A program made the translations under genes and the position numbers. The notes below the pieces were generated by a model, which ran no database searches, was not told the DNA's origin, and was given only the letters and a program-made list of their open reading frames with translations. Positions 27,077-36,456 of a stretch of DNA of 64,000 bases are shown piece by piece. How positions within the stretch are numbered: the stretch's first letter is position 1; each line of letters starts with the position of its first letter. The DNA comes from a halophilic archaeon SHRA6 (GTDB lineage: Archaea > Halobacteriota > Halobacteria > Halobacteriales > Haloferacaceae), in contig SOPS01000004.1 in assembly GCA_005239175.1 (NCBI GenBank), positions 310,001 to 374,000 on the forward strand, in the 5' to 3' direction.

Positions 27077-27084
27077 CATTTAAC
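27077..27084 (+). promoter_or_regulatory. TATA-like promoter element
   Basis: CATTTAAC is centred about 29 bp before the ATG at 27109, the spacing for a leaderless haloarchaeal transcript starting at that ATG. Confidence 0.4.
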
Positions 27085-27108
27085 GGTGTACGAGCCATTG
27101 GTGTATTC

Positions 27109-27426
27109 ATGGAAGAGACACCACGCAGCATCAGGTCGCACAGCCACTCACAGCCGAGGCAGCTTGATCGAACCAATCGGCTAGCGTTCGATCACACTAC
27201 GTCCGGCAGCCACTGGAGCCTCGCCGGCCTCGCCGGGTATCTTGGCATACTCATCGGGGTGTTGGCAATCGCGAGCGCACCGCAGCTTGTCGTCGCTGCA
27301 CTTGTGGGAGCGATCGCCACGAGATACGCCGGATGGATTATTCGCGGACTGCGAGGGGCGATCGCGGGCAGCTATTTACGTGTCCGGCGAGCACGTCCTC
27401 AGCATGAAGTCGCCACCGGACGATGA
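27109..27426 (+). CDS. Small membrane protein of unknown function
   Basis: A 105-residue open frame with a hydrophilic N-terminus (~40 residues) and two closely spaced hydrophobic segments (residues ~44-80), then a basic tail. A TATA-like sequence at leaderless spacing supports the ATG at 27109. Its 3' end overlaps the start of the next regulator gene (27404) by 23 bp, which suggests that the two are co-transcribed. I do not recognise the family and the gene could be spurious; the membrane segments and promoter spacing are the main support. Confidence 0.45.
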   Translation: MEETPRSIRSHSHSQPRQLDRTNRLAFDHTTSGSHWSLAGLAGYLGILIGVLAIASAPQLVVAALVGAIATRYAGWIIRGLRGAIAGSYLRVRRARPQHEVATGR

Positions 27427-28330
27427 GGCCCCGGCGTTGACGCCGGATCAGGCGTTCAGCGCACTCGGTAACACGACACGGATGGATATTCTTCGGACGT
27501 TGGCGGACGCCGACACACCGCTTTCGTTTTCTGCACTGTACGATCGGATTGGACTCTCGGACTCTGGGCAATTTAACTACCACCTCAACAAACTCGTTGA
27601 TCACTTCGTTCGCAAACGCGACGAGGGCTACGAGCTCACACGCGCTGGCGAGCGGATCATCGAAGCAGTCCTCTCAGGCGCGGTCACTGATCACCCGACA
27701 ATTGAGCCCACGGAGATCGACCAATCCTGTCAGTACTGCGGTGCGCCGATCGGAATCTCCTACAGTGATGAACAGCTCTTGGTATTCTGTACCGAGTGTC
27801 CCGGGACGTACGGTCGCCAAGAGATTACCGGCGAGTACGGCCATCTCGGTCGACTCTACCTCCCCCCGGCCGGGGTTGGCGATCGCTCGCCCGACGAGGT
27901 ATACAGAGCCGCACGGATCTGGGGCGGACTTGAGACGATGGCAACGGTCACCGGCGTCTGCCCGCGGTGTTCGGCCTCACTCGAGGAGTCAGTTGAGGTC
28001 TGTCCAACACACGACGCTGTCGATGGCGTCTGTCCTGACTGCGGGAATCGACATGCCGTTTCAATCGCGTTCTCCTGTCCGAACTGCATCTACGAACGCG
28101 GGGGACAGTTCGGGGTAAAACTCACCGCTCACACCGAGATGCTGGCCTTCCTCGCCAGCAATGGAATCAATCCAATTGCGCCGACCTCGCACGCATCGGT
28201 CGGGACTGCGATGAACTACACCGAGGATGTCCGCTCAATCGATCCGCTTGATGTGCGGTTTACGTTCGAAATCAACGGCGAAACGATCACCTTCCAGCTT
28301 GACGACGACCGAACAATTCACGTCGAGTGA
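27404..28330 (+). CDS. Winged-helix (ArsR-type) regulator with zinc-ribbon domains
   Basis: A 308-residue haloarchaeal regulator. The N-terminal ArsR-like winged helix (FSALGNTTRMDILRTLADAD, residues ~14-33, recognition region FNYHLNKLVDHF) is followed by two or three zinc-ribbon-like cysteine pairs: CQYCG and CTECPG, CPRC with CPTH, CPDCG and CPNC (residues ~108-230). A C-terminal acidic beta domain completes it. This architecture is a known haloarchaeal family without assigned target. The ATG at 27404 is the first that begins the HTH domain. Its 3' end overlaps the convergent helicase gene by 13 bp (28318-28330). Confidence 0.88.
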   Translation: MKSPPDDEAPALTPDQAFSALGNTTRMDILRTLADADTPLSFSALYDRIGLSDSGQFNYHLNKLVDHFVRKRDEGYELTRAGERIIEAVLSGAVTDHPTIEPTEIDQSCQYCGAPIGISYSDEQLLVFCTECPGTYGRQEITGEYGHLGRLYLPPAGVGDRSPDEVYRAARIWGGLETMATVTGVCPRCSASLEESVEVCPTHDAVDGVCPDCGNRHAVSIAFSCPNCIYERGGQFGVKLTAHTEMLAFLASNGINPIAPTSHASVGTAMNYTEDVRSIDPLDVRFTFEINGETITFQLDDDRTIHVE

Positions 28331-30675
28331 TCATCCCGTTCGTCATTTTTTGCCGAGAGCGCCCGTAGCTGCTCAATCGCCGGGGCCTTCGAGAGCGGCT
28401 CGTTTGCGTTCCCACACTGGGGAGACTGGACACACGACGGACAGCCGTCCGCACAGTCACAGGCGTCGATCATATCCGCCGTCCGTGTCATTAGCTCTTC
28501 GACGATCCCGTATCCTGCCCGCGTGAGGCCAACCCCACCGGGGTAGCCGTCGTAAATGAACACTGTCGGTCGATCGGTGTGGGGGTGGTATGGCGTCGAG
28601 ATCCCACCGATGTCGCCGCGATCGCACAGCAGGCTGAACGGGAACAGCGAGATCATCCCGTGTTCGGCAGCGTGGATGCCGCCGTTGAATGCCTCGTCGC
28701 TGCGGTCCGCGCGAATAGCAACCTCCAGATCAGGCGGCAGCGTGTAGTACAGCGCTTTTGTCCGCAACGTGGTTTCGGGGAGATCGAGCATTCCTTCGCC
28801 GATCGTGTTCCCGGTCCGACGATCTTTGCGTTGAAACCCGGTCACCCGTTCTGTCATCGTTACGTCCGCAAACCGAACGCTTGCGTCGGGGTGACCCGAA
28901 AGTGACGTTTCGAGCAGATCGGCGTTCACTGTCATCGACTTGTCGGTCAGTACCCGTGTGTAGTAGTCTGCCCACGTTGGCTGCAGAACCGCCGTGTCCC
29001 GATCGAGATCCAGCGACGACACCTCGTATGTCTGGCCCTGCTGATGGTAGATCGCCCCCTCATGGGCGTCTCGTAGGGCGTCGGCGAGCGGGAGTGAAGC
29101 AATTGTCTCGTTTGATCGGCCATCGAGCAGTTTGATCTCGCGATCGCCGATCGTCCGGAGGCTCATGCGGTGTTGGGGGCTATCTCCGCCCGCGTAGGTC
29201 CAGCGGATCCCATCGTCGGTCGATCGGCGTTCGAGCTGCCCGTCGGATTCGAGTCGCGAAATGATGTCTGGAAACGGTCCGCCGAAGTGCCGTTCGTCGT
29301 CGACAGAGAGCCAGTTTTCAGCGGCAGCCGCGGCGACGTGGTCCGGAAGGAGCATTTCGTTTTCGGGATTCGAAATTGCCCGCTCTGGGTCCGCGTCGAA
29401 GAACGCGTCGGGGTTCCGCATGAGATACTGATCCAGTTGATCCTCACCACCGATCAAGACAACAAGCGCAGGATCGTCGCCGCGGCCCGCCCGTCCAGCC
29501 TGCTGGAACGCCGACATTCGAGTGCCCGGGTAGCCGTCCATAACAACCGCATCGAGGCCACCCACGTCGACGCCGAGTTCGAGGGCGTTCGTGCTCCATA
29601 CACCGCGGAGTGTCCCGCTGTGGAGACCGGCTTCGATTTCTCTGCGGGTGTCGTGTCCCAGCGCGGCCTGGTACGCCCGTATCTGTCCGGCCAGATCGTG
29701 CTGGCCGCGATCGCGGAGCTCCTTGGCACTCTCAGTCGCGTACCGCTCGGCAGCTTGGCGGGCACGGGTGAACGTCAGCGTCTGGTACCCGGCGGTGAGC
29801 AGATCGCAGAACAGCTGTTTGGCCTCCGTATGGCTCGATCGCCGCCGGCCAGAGCCGCGTGCTTGCCAGTCGTCTTCGTACTCGGGTGGATTCCAGAGCA
29901 CCCACTGCCGGGGTCCGTGGCCGCTCGTGTCTGTGTCGACGAGCCGGAAGCTGTCTGGATCGTGGCCAGTAACCCGCCCGGCGTGTTCGACCGGGTTGCC
30001 GATCGTCGCCGAACAGCACACGAACTGCGGCGACGAGTCGTACCGCTCACAGAGGCGGTTCAGCCGGCGCATGACGAGTGCGACCTGCGTGCCGAAGACG
30101 CCGCGATAGCTGTGTACCTCGTCGATCACGACCAACTCGAGCGAGGAAACGAACCACTCCCACAGTCGGTGGGCGTGAGGTAACAGCGCGTAGTGCAGCA
30201 TGTCCGGATTCGAGAGGAGCACCGTTGGGCGGCGATCGCGGACGGCCCGTTTTTCGGATTTCGACAGCCGACCGGTATACGACGCAACTGACACCCGGCT
30301 TCCGAATCCGAGCCCCCTGGCCAGCTCAGACAGCGACGACTCCTGATCGGCAATGAGTGCGTTCTGTGGGCCGATGTACAGTGTTCGTCCGCCGTGGTCC
30401 ATCGCGTTCTCGAAGGCAGGAACGGTGTACGCCAGGCTCTTGCCGCTTGCCGTTTCGGTCGCGATCACCGCGTTTTCGCCATCGCGGATCGCTTCGATCG
30501 CGGCCGCCTGGTGTTCGTAGAGGCGATCGATCCCCTCGGCTTCGAGCGCCGATTTGAGCCGCGGTTCGAGTTCGATATCTGCGAACGAGGGCTCGCGGGC
30601 CGGAAGTGTTCGATCGGCGACGATCTGGCCGGCGTAGGTGGGGCGATCGCGGAGCCAACTGAGGATGTCGTCCAC
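28318..30675 (-). CDS. DEAD/DEAH-box helicase of the Hrq1/MrfA type (DUF1998 C-terminal domain)
   Basis: A 785-residue superfamily 2 helicase, probably a 3'-5' DNA helicase in repair. Motif I is TETASGKS (residues 73-80), motif II DEVH (185-188), motif III SAT, and motif VI is QQAGRAGRG. The C-terminal half carries the DUF1998-like domain with a four-cysteine cluster CDCADGCPSCVQSPQCG (~738-754), as in MrfA and yeast Hrq1, where it is structurally or catalytically important. The start is a GTG at 30675. Downstream it is convergent with, and overlaps by 13 bp, the zinc-ribbon regulator. It is a common haloarchaeal core gene. Confidence 0.92.
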   Translation of the reverse strand: MDDILSWLRDRPTYAGQIVADRTLPAREPSFADIELEPRLKSALEAEGIDRLYEHQAAAIEAIRDGENAVIATETASGKSLAYTVPAFENAMDHGGRTLYIGPQNALIADQESSLSELARGLGFGSRVSVASYTGRLSKSEKRAVRDRRPTVLLSNPDMLHYALLPHAHRLWEWFVSSLELVVIDEVHSYRGVFGTQVALVMRRLNRLCERYDSSPQFVCCSATIGNPVEHAGRVTGHDPDSFRLVDTDTSGHGPRQWVLWNPPEYEDDWQARGSGRRRSSHTEAKQLFCDLLTAGYQTLTFTRARQAAERYATESAKELRDRGQHDLAGQIRAYQAALGHDTRREIEAGLHSGTLRGVWSTNALELGVDVGGLDAVVMDGYPGTRMSAFQQAGRAGRGDDPALVVLIGGEDQLDQYLMRNPDAFFDADPERAISNPENEMLLPDHVAAAAAENWLSVDDERHFGGPFPDIISRLESDGQLERRSTDDGIRWTYAGGDSPQHRMSLRTIGDREIKLLDGRSNETIASLPLADALRDAHEGAIYHQQGQTYEVSSLDLDRDTAVLQPTWADYYTRVLTDKSMTVNADLLETSLSGHPDASVRFADVTMTERVTGFQRKDRRTGNTIGEGMLDLPETTLRTKALYYTLPPDLEVAIRADRSDEAFNGGIHAAEHGMISLFPFSLLCDRGDIGGISTPYHPHTDRPTVFIYDGYPGGVGLTRAGYGIVEELMTRTADMIDACDCADGCPSCVQSPQCGNANEPLSKAPAIEQLRALSAKNDERDDHST

Positions 30676-30831
30676 AGGGATACTCAGGAGTCATCACTGC
30701 TAACGGTTTCGGCGGGACAGAGTGACCAACTTCACTGGCGATAATGTGTAGTGCTAACATTTACCATTAAATGGGTAGTTGAGCTTCCATGAGGCGTTTA
30801 TCGATGTTGAGTCTATGTACACCCAACAACC

Positions 30832-31743
30832 ATGAACCGACGTGAGTTCTTCAGTGCGACAGCGTTTGCCCTCTCCGGCGTGCTTGCGGGCTGTGTGGAT
30901 CGTCCGCTGGGCAGCGAGCAAGATCGCCCAGATCCGGGCGACATCTCGATCGACGGTCGACTGCACAATGAAACAAACGACCCTCACACGTTCGACGTAA
31001 CCGCGGAAACCGAAGACGGGTACGTACTCACTGACGATTCCTACGAGGTACCCGGAGGTGGGACCGACCGGATCCCCGCGGTCGGCGTGCCCGGCGCTAC
31101 GCAGACATTCACGATCGCGGTCAACGAGACGGAACTCTCCGAGACGATCACCCTCGATATTGAGCCAACGGACGAGGTCGTTGACGGATTCGTGGAAATC
31201 AGGTACACGCCGGCCGACGAGATCGAACTGGCGGTGACGCCACGGAGTGAGTTCAGTGAACGAGATTCGGTGCCGGTGTTAACCGGGCATACGGTGAGCG
31301 ACGCCGTGGTCACGCCCGACGTAGAGCGGTTCTCAGATATGGACCCGTGGGGAGTGTTCCTCGCCAGTCAGCGCATCGCTACAGAGTACTTTGGTGACGT
31401 CGACGATGCGGACAGTGACGAGGTACAGGCGTTTATTGAGGAGACCCCGTTTGCGGACGGCGATCGGCTTGTATACGTCCAAGCGTTCGCCCCGGAGCAG
31501 TGCTACAAATTGGAGCTGACCGAAGCGCCGTTCATCGCTGAAAATGGGCTCCCGGTTGTTGAAACAGCCGTATCCCGGACCGCGTCCGATGATGAAGAGT
31601 GCGAGGAGTCTGACACGGCCGTTGAACTGCTCGTACGGCTCTCGTTCGATGCCGACGGTCCGCCAGCTGATGTCGTGACCGTTCGCGTCTCCGGTGCAAC
31701 AGACAACAGAGAAGAAGGCTTTCAGATTGAAGCCGAACGGTAA
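30832..31743 (+). CDS. Tat-exported lipoprotein, function unknown
   Basis: A 303-residue secreted protein. The N-terminus has the twin-arginine sequence NRREFF, a hydrophobic stretch and the lipobox LAGC (Cys21), so it is exported folded and lipid-anchored. The mature part is highly acidic, with an N-terminal Ig-like beta domain (residues ~40-140) and a second domain of mixed composition. Cysteines at about 222 and 249 may pair. No enzyme motif is seen. It stands alone between the helicase and the SLC13 permease. Confidence 0.8.
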   Translation: MNRREFFSATAFALSGVLAGCVDRPLGSEQDRPDPGDISIDGRLHNETNDPHTFDVTAETEDGYVLTDDSYEVPGGGTDRIPAVGVPGATQTFTIAVNETELSETITLDIEPTDEVVDGFVEIRYTPADEIELAVTPRSEFSERDSVPVLTGHTVSDAVVTPDVERFSDMDPWGVFLASQRIATEYFGDVDDADSDEVQAFIEETPFADGDRLVYVQAFAPEQCYKLELTEAPFIAENGLPVVETAVSRTASDDEECEESDTAVELLVRLSFDADGPPADVVTVRVSGATDNREEGFQIEAER

Positions 31744-31907
31744 CTCGAGCTAAGTACTGGGGCACCACGTTTGCTGAAGTTCCGACACTGGAAGGAATAC
31801 TGGACAGAGCGACCCACCGACGTCGAGCGTGGATCGCGATCGATCGAAGTTTCGTGTTTCTCGAAGCGATCATCGGGCGCTCGGATATCAAAGTTCCAGA
31901 TCAGATG

Positions 31908-33752
31908 TCAGAGCCCCCAGATCGTGGCAATACCGACAGTTGTTACGACCGCAAGCATGATTTGCAAGGGACCTCCCACTTTCAGAAAGTCCGTGAACTC
32001 GTAGTCGCCAGGGCCGTACACCATCAGGTTCGTCTGGTATCCCACGGGCGTCATGAAAGACGTCGCGGAGGCGAACATCACGGCCAACAGGAACGCGAAT
32101 CCGTTTGCATCGAGTCGCAGCGCCGCATCTACTGCAACCGGGATCATCAAGACGATCGTGGCGACGGGTGTGATGACGTTCGCCAACAGCCCAGTCACGA
32201 TGTAGAACAACAACAGGACTGCAAGCAGCGGGAGGACATCTGCCGTGGCGACCAACGCCGACGAGATGAGCGCGGCGCCACCGGTCGCCTCCATCGCAAG
32301 TCCAAGCGGGATGACTCCCGCAAGCAGGAAGATGATGTTCCAGGAAACGGCGTCGTAGGCGTCGGGCGGTGAAAGACACCCAGTGACGATCATCAAAAAG
32401 ACGCCTCCAAGGGCGGCGATGACGATCGAAAACACGTTCAGTGCTGCCGCAGCGATGACCGCTGCCATGATAGCGACGGCGATCGGTGCCTTGGACGAGA
32501 GCGGTGCAACTTCCTTAATGCCGTCTTCGATCAATCGATTGAAGGCGTCCTCTTCGATCAGCACAAGGTCGCCGGTCTCACTAAAGTATTGAATCGCGTC
32601 TGGGATCGTCTGCACCAACAGCGTGTCGCCCGCTTCGAGTTCGATCTCATTGAGGTCGGTACGTATCAACTCACCCTCCCGTCGGACGGCCAGGACGGTC
32701 GTGCGGTGAAACTTCTGCAGACGAGCCTCCGCGAGCGTTTCCCCGACGAAGGGTGAGATCTCAGGGACAACCGCCTTGGCGAGGGTGTCAGAGGACGAAG
32801 ACGCTCCGAACGTCTCTTCGGTCACATCCTCGCGGAGGAGATGGCTGAGTTGCTGGTTTTCCCTGAAGCGATTCAATGCCTGTAGCGATCCGTGGACGAC
32901 CAGAATATCATCATGCTGTAACCGCTGATCGGTGTCTGTAGCGAGAAACACCTCGCCATTGCGTCGGATCTGTAGAATTGTCACGTCTGCTTCGGTCGCC
33001 TCGTCCAGTTCATCAACGGTGAATCCGATAACTGCCGAATCCTTTCGAATTCGGAGTTGCGCAAGATGGTCTTCGAGGTCGAACTCCTCGACTAGATCCG
33101 CATCGACGGGGACACGGGCTGGCGTAAGCCACCGGCCGACAGTCATGAGATAGACCGTGCCGATGATGAGGATCACTACTCCGAGGGCGGTGAATTCGAA
33201 CATCCCGATCGGGCCGCGGGGAAGCAGTGTGGCCGCGAGCTCACTCGCCAGCAGATTCGTCGACGTACCGATGAGTGTCAGCGTTCCCCCGAGGATGGCT
33301 GCGTAGGACAGCGGCAACAACAGCTTTGACGGCGAGATACCGCTTTGTCTCGCCAGATCCGAGATCATCGGAATAAACACCGCGACGACTGGCGTGTTGT
33401 TAATGAAGCCGGCGATCGGGCCAGTGGTAACCACGGTGGCTGCCAACGCCCGGGTCTCGCTGCCCTTCGTGAACGCCGCAAGGTAGATGCCGAGCCGCTG
33501 AACCAACCCCGTGTTCTGAATCCCTTCGCTCAGCATGTACATGGCGACGATGGTGATGGTCGCCGTGTTTGCGAACCCAGAAATCGCCCCGCGTGGTCCC
33601 ACCTGCGTCCACGGTTCGAGCGCTGCAAGCGCGAAAATGATGCCGATCGCGGTGACGTCGGTCGGAATGAGTTCGGAGACGAACAGGATCAATGCGACAC
33701 CGATCAACGCAAAGACGACCATCGCGCCGATCGGGATCCCTGCGACTACCAT
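31908..33752 (-). CDS. SLC13-family anion permease with two central RCK_C (TrkA-C) domains
   Basis: A 614-residue transporter of the divalent anion:sodium symporter (DASS/SLC13) family, importing sulfate, phosphate or dicarboxylates. The layout is typical: an N-terminal half with membrane segments (residues ~1-200), two soluble TrkA-C/RCK_C domains in the middle (~215-390, for example LEDHLAQLRIRKDSAVIGF and FVGETLAEARLQKFH) and a C-terminal membrane half (~420-614). Family motifs IGTSTNLLASEL and TPVGYQTNLMVYGPG contain the Asn-rich substrate/sodium loops. The start ATG is at 33752. In this sulfur-leaning window, sulfate is an attractive substrate, but this is not shown by sequence. Confidence 0.9.
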   Translation of the reverse strand: MVVAGIPIGAMVVFALIGVALILFVSELIPTDVTAIGIIFALAALEPWTQVGPRGAISGFANTATITIVAMYMLSEGIQNTGLVQRLGIYLAAFTKGSETRALAATVVTTGPIAGFINNTPVVAVFIPMISDLARQSGISPSKLLLPLSYAAILGGTLTLIGTSTNLLASELAATLLPRGPIGMFEFTALGVVILIIGTVYLMTVGRWLTPARVPVDADLVEEFDLEDHLAQLRIRKDSAVIGFTVDELDEATEADVTILQIRRNGEVFLATDTDQRLQHDDILVVHGSLQALNRFRENQQLSHLLREDVTEETFGASSSSDTLAKAVVPEISPFVGETLAEARLQKFHRTTVLAVRREGELIRTDLNEIELEAGDTLLVQTIPDAIQYFSETGDLVLIEEDAFNRLIEDGIKEVAPLSSKAPIAVAIMAAVIAAAALNVFSIVIAALGGVFLMIVTGCLSPPDAYDAVSWNIIFLLAGVIPLGLAMEATGGAALISSALVATADVLPLLAVLLLFYIVTGLLANVITPVATIVLMIPVAVDAALRLDANGFAFLLAVMFASATSFMTPVGYQTNLMVYGPGDYEFTDFLKVGGPLQIMLAVVTTVGIATIWGL

Positions 33753-33868
33753 GGAGTGTTCAATACGGTGGTTTTGTTTAATTCTTGATCAAGTAGTAAC
33801 ATAGAACCGACAATTCTTAGTCTGCTGGTCGTTTCAGTATGAGAGCGCATAAGTCCTCATATCCGCCC

Positions 33869-34282
33869 TCAAAACAGCCGTGACTGCTCAGATTGGCCCG
33901 CGATCGCGAGAATGTCCATCCCCTCTTTGAGCGCGGTTTCTTTTTTCACACGGTAGTTCCCACCGTCAGTCCGATACAGCTCTGTGGGGTCGAAAAAGTA
34001 CCACGCCTCGTGATCGAATCGCGCAGCGACGATCGCCTCCGCGCCAAACGAGTCTGCAAAGTAGGTGAGCGACTCAATCTCGTCGGCGTCGAGGTAGATC
34101 GGCCGGCCGCTCGAGGCCTTCGCTTCGATCGCATAAAACCGCTCGCCGTCGCCTGCGAGGACATCCGGCAGATCACGATCGGTCGCTGCGCCGCTTGCGG
34201 GCGCGCGCATGACCGCAAATCCGTGTTCGTCGAGAAGGTTGACTAGTTCGCGCTCGCGGCGATCGCCTTTGCGGCTCGGCAC
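33869..34282 (-). CDS. hjc: Archaeal Holliday junction resolvase Hjc
   Basis: A 137-residue structure-specific endonuclease of the PD-(D/E)xK superfamily that cuts four-way junctions. The expected catalytic residues are all present: Glu12 in [10 protein letters not shown], Asp40 in DLPDVLAG, and Glu53 and Lys55 in AIEAKAS. The start is a GTG at 34282, giving [10 protein letters not shown] as the N-terminus, the typical basic DNA-binding beginning. Length matches the family (~130-140). Divergent from thrS with 118 bp between them, a core chromosomal setting. Confidence 0.95.
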   Translation of the reverse strand: MPSRKGDRRERELVNLLDEHGFAVMRAPASGAATDRDLPDVLAGDGERFYAIEAKASSGRPIYLDADEIESLTYFADSFGAEAIVAARFDHEAWYFFDPTELYRTDGGNYRVKKETALKEGMDILAIAGQSEQSRLF

Positions 34283-34400
34283 TCACCACCACCTCATAGC
34301 GTGAGGAATGCCACGATCGAATATAAAACGATTGCCGTTGTGTGGGTATCTTCAGCGCAACTCGAAAACACTTAACCGCGCTCTCCGGCTTCGAATTCGT

Positions 34401-36335
34401 ATGAGCGAGATCGCAGTCGTCCTTCCGGACGGATCGAATCTCTCGGTCCCCGAAGGATCGACGGTCGAAGACGTAGCGTTCGAGATTGGCCCCGGACTCG
34501 GACGCGACACAGTCGCCGGGAAGATCGAGGGGGAACTGGTCGACAAAGCCACGCCGGTTTCTGACGGCGATCGCATCGAGATCGTCACGGACCAAAGCGA
34601 CGAATACCTCGACGTGCTCAGACACTCCGCAGCGCACGTCTTCGCCCAGGCCCTGTTACGATTGTACCCCGAAGCAACGCTGACGATCGGCCCGTGGACC
34701 GACGAAGGGTTCTACTACGACATCACGGGCGTCGAGCTCGATGAGTCGGATCTCGAGGCGATCGAGTCTGAGATGGCCGAGATCGTGGAGGAAGATTACG
34801 ACATCGAGCGCCTGGTTCGCTCCCGCGAGGAGGCGATCGAGCAATACGAGGAGGCCGACAACCCCTACAAGCTCGAAATTCTCGAGACGGAAGCCGCCGA
34901 CGAGGAGGAGATCTCCTTTTACAAACAGGCCGAGTTCGAGGACCTCTGTAAGGGCCCGCACGTCGAGTCGACGGGTGAGATCGGCGCGTTCGAACTCACG
35001 AACATCTCCGCGTCCTACTGGCGCGGCGACGAGGACAACGACACGCTGACGCGGGTCAGCGGGACGGCCTTCGAAAGCGAGTCCGACCTCGAGCAGTTCC
35101 GCGAGCGCCGCCAAGAGGCGAAAAAGCGGGATCATCGCCGACTGGGCCAGGAGCTCGAGATATTTTCGATCGACGAGACGACCGGCCCCGGTCTGCCGCT
35201 GTATCACCCAAACGGCAAGCGAATCCTCACCGAGTTGAGCGACTTCGCGGAGTCGTTGAACCTCGAGGCGGGCTACGAACCCGTCGAGACGCCGCACCTG
35301 TTCCGCACGGAGCTGTGGAAGAAGTCCGGCCACTACGACAACTACGTCGACGACATGTTCCTCCTCGACGTCAACGACGAGGAGTACGGGCTCAAGCCGA
35401 TGAACTGTCCGGGCCACGCGACGATCTTCGATCAGCGATCGTGGAGCTACCGAGATCTGCCGGTCCGATACTTCGAGGACGGGAAGGTCTACAGAAAAGA
35501 ACAACGCGGCGAGCTGTCAGGGCTCTCTCGGGTGTGGTCGTTCACGATCGACGATGGGCACCTGTTTTGCCGCCCCGACCAGATCGAACGCGAGATCAAC
35601 ACGATCATCGACAACATCACGACCGTCTTCGAGACGTTCGGGCTCGAAGCGGAGGTCGCGCTCGCGACCCGTCCGGAGAAGTCCGTTGGTTCGGACGAGA
35701 TCTGGGAGCAGGCCGAATCACAGTTGGAGTCGGTGTTAGAGTCGAGCGGCTTCGAGTACGATCTCGAACCGGGCGATGGGGCATTCTACGGCCCGAAGAT
35801 CGACTTCGCGTTCACCGACGCGCTGGGGCGAAGCTGGGACGGTCCAACCGTCCAACTGGATTTCAACATGCCCGATCGCTTCGAGCTGACCTACACGGGT
35901 GAGGATAACGAGGAACACCAGCCGGTGATGATCCACCGTGCGCTGTACGGCAGCTACGAGCGGTTCCTCATGGTGCTCATCGAGCACTACGACGGGAAGT
36001 TCCCGCTGTGGCTCGCGCCCGAACAGGTCCGTATCCTGCCGATCTCGGACGACGAACTCGGCTACGCCTACCGGCTCCGCAACGAACTCACCGATCAGGA
36101 CTTCCGCGTCGAGATCGAGGACCGATCGTGGACGCTTGGCCGGAAGATCCGCGAGGCACAGGAAGATCGCGTCCCGTACATGCTTGTCGTTGGCAGCAAC
36201 GAACAGGAAGCCGGCACGGTCTCGGTTCGTGACAGACAGGAACGAGAAAAACAGGACGTCGAACTGGAGACGTTCCTTGCACACCTGCGATCCGAACGGG
36301 CTGAAAAGCGACAGGCGCCGGACTTCCTCGACTGA
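34401..36335 (+). CDS. thrS: Threonyl-tRNA synthetase
   Basis: Charges tRNA-Thr. The 644-residue protein has the full bacterial-type domain order: TGS domain (1-60), editing domain with HSAAH zinc-like motif (His75, His79), class II catalytic core (~245-535) with zinc ligand Cys336 in MNCPGH, motif 2 at [12 protein letters not shown]-like sequence, and the anticodon-binding domain (~540-640). The start ATG at 34401 begins [12 protein letters not shown], the TGS start. The 5' region has a TATA-like ACTTAAC about 30 bp upstream. Expected to be essential. Two hairpins lie just after the stop. Confidence 0.97.
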   Translation: MSEIAVVLPDGSNLSVPEGSTVEDVAFEIGPGLGRDTVAGKIEGELVDKATPVSDGDRIEIVTDQSDEYLDVLRHSAAHVFAQALLRLYPEATLTIGPWTDEGFYYDITGVELDESDLEAIESEMAEIVEEDYDIERLVRSREEAIEQYEEADNPYKLEILETEAADEEEISFYKQAEFEDLCKGPHVESTGEIGAFELTNISASYWRGDEDNDTLTRVSGTAFESESDLEQFRERRQEAKKRDHRRLGQELEIFSIDETTGPGLPLYHPNGKRILTELSDFAESLNLEAGYEPVETPHLFRTELWKKSGHYDNYVDDMFLLDVNDEEYGLKPMNCPGHATIFDQRSWSYRDLPVRYFEDGKVYRKEQRGELSGLSRVWSFTIDDGHLFCRPDQIEREINTIIDNITTVFETFGLEAEVALATRPEKSVGSDEIWEQAESQLESVLESSGFEYDLEPGDGAFYGPKIDFAFTDALGRSWDGPTVQLDFNMPDRFELTYTGEDNEEHQPVMIHRALYGSYERFLMVLIEHYDGKFPLWLAPEQVRILPISDDELGYAYRLRNELTDQDFRVEIEDRSWTLGRKIREAQEDRVPYMLVVGSNEQEAGTVSVRDRQEREKQDVELETFLAHLRSERAEKRQAPDFLD

Positions 36336-36363
36336 GTACCCCTCGGTAAGGAGGAAGGAGTAA

Positions 36364-36392
36364 GGAGTACTCCCCGCTCAGGTGGATCTGAG
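36364..36392. terminator. Tandem hairpins downstream of thrS
   Basis: A perfect palindrome GGAGTACTCC (36364-36373) and an adjacent stem CTCAG-N6-CTGAG (36377-36392) lie 29-57 bp after the thrS stop, in the 121-bp gap before the aminotransferase. They could help terminate or process the transcript; archaeal termination relies mainly on T-tracts, so this is tentative. Confidence 0.35.
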
Positions 36393-36456
36393 GTGGCTTT
36401 CCAGCACAATTTTCGAGAACCATCGTGTTTTTATTTCCCACAATTAATCAATCGAT

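Noticed and set aside
26800-27147. 115-residue minus-strand frame across the 111-bp inverted-repeat element
   Set aside because: It overlaps the zinc-finger gene and the repeat element; its apparent coding sequence is explained by these.
29170-30183. Long open frame on the plus strand opposite the helicase
   Set aside because: The helicase motifs on the minus strand are unmistakable; this is a shadow frame.
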